Notes under the pieces: generated by a model
Database searches by the model: none
Seen by the model: only the letters and a program-made list of their open reading frames with translations
What the model was told of the DNA's origin: nothing
Part shown: positions 7,660-13,660 of the stretch, in pieces
Numbering within the stretch: the stretch's first letter is position 1
How the letters are laid out: each line of letters begins with the position of its first letter
DNA from: Candidatus Sabulitectum sp.
GTDB taxonomy: Bacteria; Fermentibacterota; Fermentibacteria; Fermentibacterales; JCC-6
Assembly: GCA_023136985.1 (NCBI GenBank)
Contig: JAGLQD010000078.1
Location: 1 to 22,138 of the forward strand
Direction of reading: 5' to 3'
DNA: 22,138 nt
Translations under genes and position numbers: made by a program

Positions 7660-7668
7660 GGCATATAT
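7638..7668. promoter_or_regulatory. Nested dyad over the malQ promoter, candidate operator
   Basis: ATATATGC (7638-7645) and GCATATAT (7661-7668) are inverted repeats. Inside them CTTGA/TCAAG (7649-7653, 7656-7660) forms a second dyad that covers the -35 hexamer. The position would let a repressor block the promoter. The A/T alternation of the outer arms weakens its significance. Confidence 0.4.
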
Positions 7669-7703
7669 ATATAAAAAATGATACGATTGTATATAGTTGA
7701 ATA

Positions 7704-8942
7704 CTAATTGATTACGGTATGCTTGCGCGTCTGAATAGTTGACCAGCTGATGTCGAGGTTGGAAGGTATCACAGGAAATGGTACAAACATTCGGATCGTA
7801 GTGTAGTTGAGAGGGTTCAAATCTCTTCTTTTAAATATATCCTGAATGATCTCACCGTAACTTTCCACACCGTCCAGAGTGCTCTGCTCTATTGTGGGCT
7901 TCATTTCAAAGCCGGGTTTTACTGGAAGGATCGATCTGGACAGATCAATGAGTTTTGCATTATAAGTGTCGGATTCTTCAAGGATAGATGAAATCATTCT
8001 GGGAGTGAATCGGCATTGTTCAGCAAAAGAAGTTGGAACAATTATGTCCATAGCGGCAAGCTGGCAGGGGGTTATTACCTTTGCAGAGGTTGAACTGTCC
8101 TCATCCATTACAAACCCGTCAAGATCTATAATTTCAGCAAAAACAAGATCCATAAGGCCTGCGTTTCCAGTTTCCAGAGGAAAGATCTCTTCCACGCTTT
8201 CAACAAATCCCCCACGGGAAGATACTGTGGGCAGAGAGCAGTTGCAGAACTCGGTGTAGTAAGGCAGAGAACTGCTATCAAAGGGTTCAGACAGGGGTCG
8301 GCTTCTTGGAGAATGAGGTTGTCCCTCAAATTCGGTAAATACTCTTGGATGCACGTAGAACCATGGTATGTCCGGCCTGTTACGCCGGAGTCCGAAGGAG
8401 CCTTTAATCAGTGTAAGTTTCCATCTGGATGAATCTTCCGTGGGCTCAAAGAGTGAGATTGTGAGCCGGGTCATTGCTTCAAGGCCATAGAGATATCTGT
8501 TTCCGGAGAACGCAAGTTTTCGGTGATCCAGTGATGCCTGGCAGGAGCCTTCTTCAGAGTATGCAAGAAGCATCATCTCCATGCTTGGTCTGTCGCCTGC
8601 GTGCAGTTCAACCAGATCTTCAAACAGGTTGAAATTACTTTCAGCGGTAGAAAGCAGAGAGTCAACAACTCCCTGTCTGGACGCTGCGCGGAGAAATCCC
8701 TTAAAGGCCGCTTTCCGCGGAATATGCCTTACAGAAAGAAAACAGTCATCAAGCTCGTGAAGCTTGAATATGTTCCACCCTATCATTCGATCGATCCCAA
8801 GAGTCTTATACACATCACGAGGCTGTTCCAACTCTCCCGGCAACGCCAGAAGTATATCGGTGACAGCATTTTTAAGACCTGTAAGACACTCTTGAGCCTG
8901 TGTGCCCAGCAATGATGATCTCAAGTAAACCTCTTTCGGCAA
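7704..8942 (-). CDS. Conserved protein of unknown function with HTH-like N-terminus
   Basis: A 412-residue soluble protein with no signal peptide or membrane segment. The region around residues 36-56 ('EQPRDVYKTLGIDRMIGWNI') has the spacing of a helix-turn-helix, in which a 'gid' turn leads into a recognition helix. It is followed by 'SVRHIPRKAAFKGFL' and 'LVELHAGDRPSMEMMLL'. I recall similar arrangements in uncharacterised proteins of other phyla but cannot name a family. The remainder is mixed alpha/beta without recognisable catalytic motifs. The start is a TTG at 8942-8940 with no good Shine-Dalgarno. No in-frame ATG lies upstream before the predicted transcription start, and the next Met is residue 53, inside the HTH-like part. 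It may be a regulator; its position upstream of malQ is compatible with that, but the evidence is thin. Confidence 0.75.
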   Translation of the reverse strand: MPKEVYLRSSLLGTQAQECLTGLKNAVTDILLALPGELEQPRDVYKTLGIDRMIGWNIFKLHELDDCFLSVRHIPRKAAFKGFLRAASRQGVVDSLLSTAESNFNLFEDLVELHAGDRPSMEMMLLAYSEEGSCQASLDHRKLAFSGNRYLYGLEAMTRLTISLFEPTEDSSRWKLTLIKGSFGLRRNRPDIPWFYVHPRVFTEFEGQPHSPRSRPLSEPFDSSSLPYYTEFCNCSLPTVSSRGGFVESVEEIFPLETGNAGLMDLVFAEIIDLDGFVMDEDSSTSAKVITPCQLAAMDIIVPTSFAEQCRFTPRMISSILEESDTYNAKLIDLSRSILPVKPGFEMKPTIEQSTLDGVESYGEIIQDIFKRRDLNPLNYTTIRMFVPFPVIPSNLDISWSTIQTRKHTVIN

Positions 8943-8964
8943 GCTTTCGGTAAAGAAGTAAGAT

Positions 8965-8994
8965 AGTATATATATAAGAAAAGTGCTACCTCAA
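8965..8994 (-). promoter_or_regulatory. Promoter of the unknown HTH-like gene
   Basis: Minus strand: TTGAGG (8994-8989), an 18-base spacer and TATACT (8970-8965). The predicted start near 8958 gives a leader of only about 16 bases before the TTG codon. Confidence 0.5.
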
Positions 8995-9018
8995 TATAAA
9001 GAGCGAAATGGAGCATAC

Positions 9019-9047
9019 TTGCACTATCGGTAAGTCTAAATCATATT
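9019..9047 (+). promoter_or_regulatory. Promoter giving a possible leaderless lipoprotein mRNA
   Basis: TTGCAC (9019-9024), a 17-base spacer and CATATT (9042-9047). Seven bases past the -10 is position 9054, the A of the lipoprotein ATG, which also lacks any Shine-Dalgarno. The two facts together suggest a leaderless transcript. Confidence 0.4.
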
Positions 9048-9053
9048 TATTGG

Positions 9054-9878
9054 ATGAGAAACACAAGAGAATTACTATTTATCTCAATTCTCCTGATCAC
9101 GGCATCTGGATGCGCTACCAGAGATAACTCTGATTTCCAGCAGTTTCATATACAATCAACCATTCTTGCCGGGGAAACCGCGGCAAACCTGGAGTATGTA
9201 AGAGAAATTGTAGAGATAAATCTGGTTGAAGCAATTGCCGAAGGCAACGGAGAGTTGCTGGAGGATCTTGTTCTTCAGCGAGGGAGTATTTTTGTTCTCG
9301 CCTCTGACTCAACCTCTATTTCAGCAGGGCTTGCAAGAGCAGCAATAGAAGTAGAGGAAACTGCGTTTGCCCTTGGTATCTATTCTCTGCTTCTGGCAGA
9401 AGCAACTGAATCGCAGAGCATTGCATATGAGCTTAATTCACTCACAATGCCCGGTGCAGATCTGCTTATCGCTCTGATCGCCACTCTTGTTGAACACGGA
9501 ACCATTGAGCACGATGCTGAGAAAATAGATATTGCAATGAAAGCAGCTTCTCCGGCAATAGAATCAATCTCCGAGGCAATGGCAGAACAAACTGAAGCAT
9601 GGGCCAACGCGGTTCAGGCTGCCTATTCAGATATGTCTGCAAGAAGACAGAGAGTAATTATAGATGATGGATACCCTGCGGAAGCAGTCATGGAGCTTCT
9701 GGAACTCAACCGGCAGGTTGCAACCCTTCTGGGAGAGATGCAGACCATCCGCGACTCATGGCTCACAGTGGCTGTCATTCACAATGAACTTATCAGATCG
9801 CTGACAGAAACCTCAATTTCCGCCACATTAAGAATCCTTGCAGAAAGAATGGATGAGATCAGAGAGGAAGAACTGTGA
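9054..9878 (+). CDS. Alpha-helical lipoprotein of unknown function
   Basis: A 274-residue protein. Residues 1-19 are a lipoprotein signal (basic N-end, hydrophobic core, lipobox 'TASGC' with Cys20), so the mature protein is probably anchored in an envelope membrane. The rest is almost wholly helical and rich in Ala, Glu, Ile and Leu, with heptad-like stretches such as 'AAIEVEETAFALGIYSLLLA' and a C-terminal acidic helix ending 'RMDEIREEEL'. No domain is recognised. The next gene overlaps by 4 bases (GTGA), so the two products are probably coupled. The ATG has no Shine-Dalgarno, but an apparent promoter places the transcript start at the ATG. Because the signal peptide begins exactly here, the start is credible. 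Confidence 0.8.
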   Translation: MRNTRELLFISILLITASGCATRDNSDFQQFHIQSTILAGETAANLEYVREIVEINLVEAIAEGNGELLEDLVLQRGSIFVLASDSTSISAGLARAAIEVEETAFALGIYSLLLAEATESQSIAYELNSLTMPGADLLIALIATLVEHGTIEHDAEKIDIAMKAASPAIESISEAMAEQTEAWANAVQAAYSDMSARRQRVIIDDGYPAEAVMELLELNRQVATLLGEMQTIRDSWLTVAVIHNELIRSLTETSISATLRILAERMDEIREEEL

Positions 9879-10201
9879 GAGAAACTCTGCTGAACAATCT
9901 TTTCAAGATCATTGCTTCACTGCGAAGAGTCGAGATCAATTTGATAAACCAGCATCAGCGGGAAAAAGCGGAAGAGGTAAGGGCAGCAAACAGGACCTTC
10001 TCTGATTTTAGAGATAAATTGATCACAGCACAGCTTACAGAAGCAACCGTAAAACTTGCCGATGCAACTGATCACCTGCAGACAACATCGAACCAACTGC
10101 ATAATTATCTCGGCGCAAAGGAAGCTGCAAACAGAAAGCTTGAAGCCATTCTCAGTAATCTGCCTGTGGTCCTGGCCCTGTTGAACAGTCTTACTGATTA
10201 A
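9875..10201 (+). CDS. Small coiled-coil protein, coupled to the upstream lipoprotein
   Basis: A 108-residue protein with no signal peptide or membrane segment and predicted almost entirely helical. Residues 15-90 carry long amphipathic, charge-rich helices ('NQHQREKAEEVRAANRTFSD', 'ATVKLADATDHLQTTSNQLH'), followed by a short hydrophobic end ('NLPVVLALLNSL'). It starts at a GTG whose last bases overlap the TGA of the lipoprotein gene, and no other start makes sense. I do not recognise a family. Partnership with the lipoprotein is inferred only from translational coupling. Its 3' end overlaps the convergent membrane-protein gene by 11 bases. Confidence 0.7.
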   Translation: MRETLLNNLFKIIASLRRVEINLINQHQREKAEEVRAANRTFSDFRDKLITAQLTEATVKLADATDHLQTTSNQLHNYLGAKEAANRKLEAILSNLPVVLALLNSLTD

Positions 10202-10463
10202 GCAGAATTGCTCCTGCAATAGCGAAAACCAGTGAACAGAGTACGCTTATAATGTAGTCTCTGTGAAACTGACCCACATCACCTGTTTCCTCCACAGTGA
10301 GTTCTCTGTATTTAGACATGTAAGTGAACCACTTCAGTCTTAGCAGGAACCAGTTGATCTTCACCCCTTTTGAAGACAGGTAATTCACGATCCGGATCAT
10401 GTTGTAGATGCCGAAAAAAGCGGAAACAAGCCCGAACAACAGGAAAATCTTACCCAGTTCCAT
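10191..10463 (-). CDS. Small two-TM membrane protein of unknown function
   Basis: A 90-residue protein with hydrophobic segments at about residues 5-25 ('IFLLFGLVSAFFGIYNMI') and 70-88 ('YIISVLCSLVFAIAGAILL'). These flank a basic, aromatic central part of about 40 residues, probably cytoplasmic by the positive-inside rule. AAGGAG six bases before the ATG gives a secure start. No family is recognised. It overlaps the end of the coiled-coil gene convergently by 11 bases, and I see no terminator for either. Confidence 0.75.
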   Translation of the reverse strand: MELGKIFLLFGLVSAFFGIYNMIRIVNYLSSKGVKINWFLLRLKWFTYMSKYRELTVEETGDVGQFHRDYIISVLCSLVFAIAGAILLNQ

Positions 10464-10623
10464 GAATCTCCTTTCTGCTGAATACGCTTAAAAGATAACA
10501 GAATGGTATCTGAATGTGATATTCATATTAGTGATCTGTATTATATCAAAATCCATATAAGTTATCGAAACTTCATCGGTTTCCCTCCTGGGCATGTAGA
10601 TTCCAAGCAAAAACTATACGAGA

Positions 10624-10685
10624 AACAATATAATATTGCTGGAATTCGCGAACCTGACATGAATATTCCGCTATAGTATATTGTT
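10624..10685. promoter_or_regulatory. Inverted repeats flanking the hip promoter, candidate HipB operators
   Basis: AACAATATA (10624-10632) and TATATTGTT (10677-10685) are perfect 9-base inverted repeats that bracket the promoter. The left arm is also part of a local palindrome, CAATATAATATTG (10626-10638), and the spacer contains GAATATTC (10661-10668). HipB-type antitoxins autorepress through pairs of dyads, so these are plausible sites. They do not match the E. coli TATCC-N8-GGATA operator. Confidence 0.4.
10654..10682 (+). promoter_or_regulatory. Promoter of the hipS-hipT-hipB operon
   Basis: CTGACA (10654-10659), a 17-base spacer and TATATT (10677-10682). Predicted start is near 10689, about 30 bases before the hipS ATG. 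The -10 lies within the right arm of the inverted repeat. Confidence 0.6.
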
Positions 10686-10717
10686 AAAGATATAAGAAAC
10701 AGCCAGGGGGGTTGGTG

Positions 10718-11032
10718 ATGTTGAAGGAACTAACAGTGATGTTCGGGAAGAAGAAAGCTGGAACCCTCAGTAAAGATCAGACCGGTTACTATTTCTCCTA
10801 CCGCGGGGAGTACATGAGATCAGGAATTCCGATCTCTGCCTCTCTCCCGTTTCAGGGTGAAAAATTTCACTCTCAGACCCTCTTTTCGTTCTTTCAGGGA
10901 CTTCTGCCGGAAGGCTGGTATAACGACATTGTCCGCGGTAAACTGAAACTGGACAGGGATGACTGGTTTGGAATACTGGCTAACAGCTGCAGTGACTGTA
11001 TTGGAGCGGTGTGGATAAGGAAAGAGTTATGA
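10718..11032 (+). CDS. hipS: HipS-like antitoxin, stand-alone HipA N-terminal subdomain
   Basis: A 104-residue protein equivalent to the HipA N-terminal subdomain 1 (Couple_hipA-type). It has the strand-rich start 'ELTVMFGKKKAGTL', then 'PISASLPFQ' (the LSLSLP-like motif), 'FFQGLLPEGW' and a final 'SDCIGAVWI' where HipA has '...DCVGAV'. In the described HipBST system of pathogenic E. coli, this small protein rather than HipB is the main antitoxin of the kinase. The size here matches HipS. ATG 10718 is preceded by GGGGGG (10706-10711); TTG 10712 and GTG 10715 are in frame but worse placed. Its TGA overlaps the kinase ATG by 4 bases. W67, just after 'LLPEG', may correspond to the Trp of E. coli HipS that contacts the kinase (from memory). 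Confidence 0.88.
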   Translation: MLKELTVMFGKKKAGTLSKDQTGYYFSYRGEYMRSGIPISASLPFQGEKFHSQTLFSFFQGLLPEGWYNDIVRGKLKLDRDDWFGILANSCSDCIGAVWIRKEL

Positions 11033-11946
11033 AGGCATGTCCCGGTTGCGGAAAGCCTTCAGACAGATGGCATCCAACCTGCCTCCGGAAACTGTTTGGT
11101 GTACCTGTGGTACCTGATATCTCAGGTATTTATGGAAGCAATATTGCTGAAATTGCTCTGAAATCTGCAGGAAGTCTTTCGATCTCAGGTGTTCAGGCCA
11201 AGCTTTCCGTAAGAGTTGAGAAAGAAAGGGTTGTTCCTGCGGTAAAGAATGGAACCCACATCATCAAGCCATCTGTTTCACCGTGGCCGGAAATGCCTCA
11301 GAATGAGAATCTGATCATGTGTCTTGCAGCTGTTGCAGGTATAGAAGTTCCTCCCCATGGGGTTTTGACGAACAAAGCAGAAGAGAAATTCTACATTGTG
11401 AAAAGATTTGACCGCAGCGGTCAAGCTACACGGATACATGTGGAGGACTTTTGTCAGGCAGGGGATATTCCAAGGGATATGAAGTACAGAAGATCTGCGG
11501 AGTTCTGCGGGAAGCTGGTCAACAGGCTTGCATCTTTCCCAAAGGTCGAGGTGCAGAAGTTCTTCAAGCTCATCCTCTTCAATTTTCTTGTGGGGAATGG
11601 AGATGCGCATCTGAAGAACTACAGTTTTACATACAGCAAACAGAGGACAGCTCTCTCACCAGCCTATGATCTTGTTGCATCTTCTCTTCTGATCCCCACA
11701 GAGACCCAGTCTGCTATCCCCATAAACGGCAGGGGTAACAGACTCAGACTGAAAGACTTCAAGGCTTTGGGAGAGAACATGAAGATCCCTTCGGATATGG
11801 TTTTAAAAAGTGTTCAGCATTTGTTGAAAAGCGTTCCTGATCTTATGGGTTTGATAGAGATAGCGGAGTTCAGCAGTGACATGAAAAGTGCCCTTGCAGA
11901 ACTAATTGATACAAGAGCTTCCACCCTTGGTGGAGGAGGAGCATGA
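11029..11946 (+). CDS. hipT: HipT-like serine/threonine kinase toxin
   Basis: A 305-residue HipA-family kinase lacking the N-terminal subdomain, which is the separate gene upstream. Motifs: 'SISGVQAKLS' with the S51-I-S53 autophosphorylation/Gly-rich loop typical of HipT; ATP lysine K80 in 'HIIKPS'; 'QNENLIM'; the catalytic loop 'GNGDAHLKN' with D192 and N197; and the metal-binding 'SPAYDLVA' with D214. Known HipA phosphorylates glutamyl-tRNA synthetase and E. coli HipT tryptophanyl-tRNA synthetase, both halting translation; the target here is unknown. The first 20 residues hold C4-x2-C7...H16-x-C18, a small possible metal-binding knuckle. The real start is ATG 11029 (ATGA overlap with hipS, upstream AAGGAAAG), not the GTG at 11011. 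Its own TGA overlaps hipB by 4 bases. Confidence 0.92.
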   Translation: MKACPGCGKPSDRWHPTCLRKLFGVPVVPDISGIYGSNIAEIALKSAGSLSISGVQAKLSVRVEKERVVPAVKNGTHIIKPSVSPWPEMPQNENLIMCLAAVAGIEVPPHGVLTNKAEEKFYIVKRFDRSGQATRIHVEDFCQAGDIPRDMKYRRSAEFCGKLVNRLASFPKVEVQKFFKLILFNFLVGNGDAHLKNYSFTYSKQRTALSPAYDLVASSLLIPTETQSAIPINGRGNRLRLKDFKALGENMKIPSDMVLKSVQHLLKSVPDLMGLIEIAEFSSDMKSALAELIDTRASTLGGGGA

Positions 11947-12161
11947 GCAAAAGTATAAGCGACCTTTCTTCAACTGTGAAGCAGTTGAGGAAAGAGGCAG
12001 GCATTACCCAGGAGCAACTGGCAGAGTATTCCGGTGTGGGGCTTGCCCTGGTGAGGAAGATCGAACAGGGTGGTTCCACAATGAGGGTTGATAAAGTCAA
12101 CCGGATTCTTGCGCTTTTCGATTACGCACTGGTTGCCTTGCCAGCAGGAGATAACAGCTGA
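11943..12161 (+). CDS. hipB: HipB-like XRE-family antitoxin/repressor
   Basis: A 72-residue Cro/C1-type helix-turn-helix protein. The five-helix core spans residues 8-65, with 'GITQEQLAEYSGVGLALVRK' as the HTH and 'KVNRILALFDYALVALP' as the last helix and strand. The HipB family has this same compact layout. It starts at an ATG overlapping the hipT stop (ATGA) behind a strong GGAGGAG. It probably binds the inverted repeats around 10624-10685 and represses the operon, alone or with HipT and HipS. Order here is S-T-B, whereas the E. coli prototype is B-S-T. Only an eight-residue polar stretch ('LPAGDNS' region) follows the core, so the C-terminal tail that contacts HipA in E. coli is very short. 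Confidence 0.9.
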   Translation: MSKSISDLSSTVKQLRKEAGITQEQLAEYSGVGLALVRKIEQGGSTMRVDKVNRILALFDYALVALPAGDNS

Positions 12162-12192
12162 CAGATCCTTTGCGTATCAATGAGGGGGAGCT

Positions 12193-12294
12193 ATGAAAAA
12201 GATATCATCTGGTTCCTGTTTCTGGACCATACAGGACACAGGAGTGAACTCCGAACTTCGGGGAATCAGTTTCGCTGACGATCTGCCGAATTAA
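12193..12294 (+). pseudogene. Internally deleted YCF48-like gene remnant (33 codons)
   Basis: A strong Shine-Dalgarno (GAGGGGGAG, 12182-12190) and an ATG-AAA-AAG start resembling an export signal lead into a 33-codon frame. Its last half, 'WTIQDTGVNSELRGISFADD' and then LPN-stop, is the first part of a YCF48/Asp-box blade. It also aligns with the C-terminus of the intact gene that follows ('WIRQDDGTNQGLWDVGID'). The simplest reading is a relative that lost everything between its start and its end. A real 33-residue peptide cannot be excluded. Its 3' end is a 37-base direct repeat with 13501-13537. Confidence 0.55.
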
Positions 12295-12296
12295 GC
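12260..12296 (+). repeat. 37-base direct repeat, copy 1
   Basis: From GGGGAATCAG to AATTAAGC this stretch matches 13501-13537 at 33 of 37 bases. It includes the same stop codon and encodes GISFADDLPN. The two copies flank the intact YCF48-like gene. Three of the four differences are silent. Confidence 0.85.
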
Positions 12297-12314
12297 AAAC
12301 AGAAAGGTGAAAAG

Positions 12315-13379
12315 ATGAAAACAACATTGGTATTATTCATTGCGGGAGTTCTGACAGTTTTTTTGTTCTCCTGCGGTAACAGCAGTACAGATCCGTCTCC
12401 AGACAGTGGTCTTCACGGATGGGCAGTCGGGGCCACCTTTGATGGCTACGCAACCATCCTCCACACCGGTGACGGAGGGAACTGGGGCAGGCAGGGTACG
12501 CCTGCTACGGTGCCTGAAGCAGAACTGACCTCCATATCTGTTGTGGACAGCAACACAGTATGGGCTGCCGGCGGCGCTTATGAAGGCTTTGGAGTGGTAA
12601 TGAAAACCACCGACGGAGGAGAAAACTGGCTGAGAATAGGATCGATGATCTCAATCCCTGATGCAACTGGAGCAATTCATGGCGTCAGTTCAACAACTGC
12701 CTGGGTTGTCGGGGCGAACAACAGCATTCTCAGAACCGGGGACGGTGGAATTACCTGGTATGACATGTCTGATCCGCAGTTTTCCCAGTGCAATTGGAGC
12801 AGCATATACCTTGTGGGGCAATCCCACATATGGGTCTGCGGAGAAAACACCGGCACGGTTGCCGGGCAGATAATTCACAGCACAGACGGTGGTGCTTCAT
12901 GGCGATCGGAAGCTGATTCTCTTCTTGCTGGTGGATGGTACATGATAACGATCAAAGCCTGGGATGAGAACAATGCCTGGGCTGTAGGACACGGGTACCT
13001 TATCTTGAATACCACAGACGGAGGAGACAACTGGGAGATAGTTACTCCCGATTCCATGCAGTACAGTCAGAACGATGCCAACGGTATTGCCCTTCTCTCG
13101 CCGGATGACGCATGGGTAGCTCTAGATTATGGAAACATATGGAAAACTGCAGATGGCGGAGCCAACTGGACATTTCAGAATACGGGATACGGTGGATTCT
13201 TCCTTCTGAGGATCTCAGCACTGGATACTTCAACTGCATGGGTAAGCGGTAGTTCAGGGTTTGGCACACAGGAAGGTCTTATACTTCACACCTCCGACGG
13301 GGGAAACAACTGGATCAGGCAGGATGATGGAACAAATCAGGGTCTCTGGGATGTTGGTATTGACGGAGCAATGCACTGA
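12315..13379 (+). CDS. YCF48/Asp-box repeat lipoprotein
   Basis: A 354-residue exported protein. Residues 1-20 form a lipoprotein signal ending in 'FLFSC' (Cys20), so it is probably membrane-anchored. The rest is a beta-propeller of seven Asp-box motifs of the S/T-x-D-x-G-x-x-W kind, such as 'TTDGGENW', 'STDGGASW', 'TTDGGDNW' and 'TADGGANW', alternating with 'xxWAVG' strands as in YCF48/BNR-type proteins. In plastids and cyanobacteria YCF48 helps photosystem II assembly; the many bacterial secreted relatives have no settled function. There is no sorting tail, unlike its larger relative at 15149-17335. AAAGGTGA precedes the ATG. It ends at a TGA after an incomplete blade, and the frame continues past that stop for 51 more codons into a remnant. 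Confidence 0.88.
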   Translation: MKTTLVLFIAGVLTVFLFSCGNSSTDPSPDSGLHGWAVGATFDGYATILHTGDGGNWGRQGTPATVPEAELTSISVVDSNTVWAAGGAYEGFGVVMKTTDGGENWLRIGSMISIPDATGAIHGVSSTTAWVVGANNSILRTGDGGITWYDMSDPQFSQCNWSSIYLVGQSHIWVCGENTGTVAGQIIHSTDGGASWRSEADSLLAGGWYMITIKAWDENNAWAVGHGYLILNTTDGGDNWEIVTPDSMQYSQNDANGIALLSPDDAWVALDYGNIWKTADGGANWTFQNTGYGGFFLLRISALDTSTAWVSGSSGFGTQEGLILHTSDGGNNWIRQDDGTNQGLWDVGIDGAMH

Positions 13380-13535
13380 GAAAAACTTCACAGCAGAATT
13401 AAGGGAGAGGTAACAGGAGATGATTACAGCGACCTGATCCTTGATGCCGGATCGTCTCAGAAACTGTACAGGAATGATGACGGCTCTCTGAACGATATGT
13501 GGGGTATCAGTTTCGTTGATGATCTGCCAAATTAA
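13380..13535 (+). pseudogene. In-frame chimeric remnant: FG-GAP blade joined to a YCF48 end
   Basis: Directly after the TGA of the YCF48-like gene, in the same frame, 51 codons run to a TAA. Codons from 13404 read 'GEVTGDDYSDLILDAGSSQK' then LYRNDDG, matching the second FG-GAP blade of the gene at 17618-19348 with one residue changed (A for T). After base 13483 the match ends and 'SLNDMWGISFVDDLPN' follows, a YCF48-type end. There is no start codon or Shine-Dalgarno of its own. It is probably a recombination remnant; it would be translated only by readthrough of the TGA. A terminator follows 20 bases later. Confidence 0.6.
13403..13483 (+). repeat. 81-base duplicate of 17926-18006
   Basis: 75 of 81 bases match the FG-GAP gene downstream, the first 43 without a difference. 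Five of six differences are silent in the shared reading frame, so the copy diverged mainly while still under coding constraint. Confidence 0.85.
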
Positions 13536-13537
13536 GC
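13501..13537 (+). repeat. 37-base direct repeat, copy 2
   Basis: The second copy of the element at 12260-12296, with four substitutions, 1,241 bases downstream of the first. It encodes GISFVDDLPN and a stop. Confidence 0.85.
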
Positions 13538-13554
13538 GTTAGGAACATGTTAAG

Positions 13555-13588
13555 AAGCCCTGCGGTCTCAGTGACCCCGGGGCTTTTT
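13555..13588 (+). terminator. Rho-independent terminator after the YCF48-like gene
   Basis: AAGCCC (13555-13560) pairs with GGGCTT (13580-13585). The stem extends through TGCGGT/ACCCCG with one mismatch and a short loop, then a T-run (13584-13588). It separates the YCF48 region from the promoter at 13597. Confidence 0.8.
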
Positions 13589-13596
13589 CTCACCAC

Positions 13597-13625
13597 TTGA
13601 CACCGCTTAATAATGATATTATTCT
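13597..13625 (+). promoter_or_regulatory. Strong sigma70-type promoter of the wHTH-M29 gene
   Basis: TTGACA (13597-13602), a 17-base spacer and TATTCT (13620-13625). Predicted start is near 13632, about 29 bases before the TTG start codon. Confidence 0.75.
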
Positions 13626-13649
13626 CATTCAGTAAAAACTGAACGAGAA
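13622..13649. promoter_or_regulatory. 12-base-arm dyad over the -10 and start site, candidate operator
   Basis: TTCTCATTCAGT (13622-13633) and ACTGAACGAGAA (13638-13649) are inverted repeats with 11 of 12 positions paired around AAAA. The predicted transcript would begin inside the left arm, so it is more likely a protein site than an RNA hairpin. The right arm also abuts the Shine-Dalgarno. The downstream gene carries a winged-helix domain, so autoregulation is a natural hypothesis. Confidence 0.6.
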
Positions 13650-13660
13650 AGAGGTGAGCG

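Noticed and set aside
10718..11946. A frameshifted full-length hipA gene
   Set aside because: The junction is a clean ATGA overlap with a ribosome site, the first part has HipS length, and the second has the SIS motif and N-terminus expected of a separate HipT kinase.
13609..13629. A Fur/Zur box (AATGATATTATTCTCATT) in the promoter of the wHTH-M29 gene
   Set aside because: It fits the 7-1-7 Fur symmetry poorly, while the 12-base dyad at 13622-13649 explains the symmetry better.
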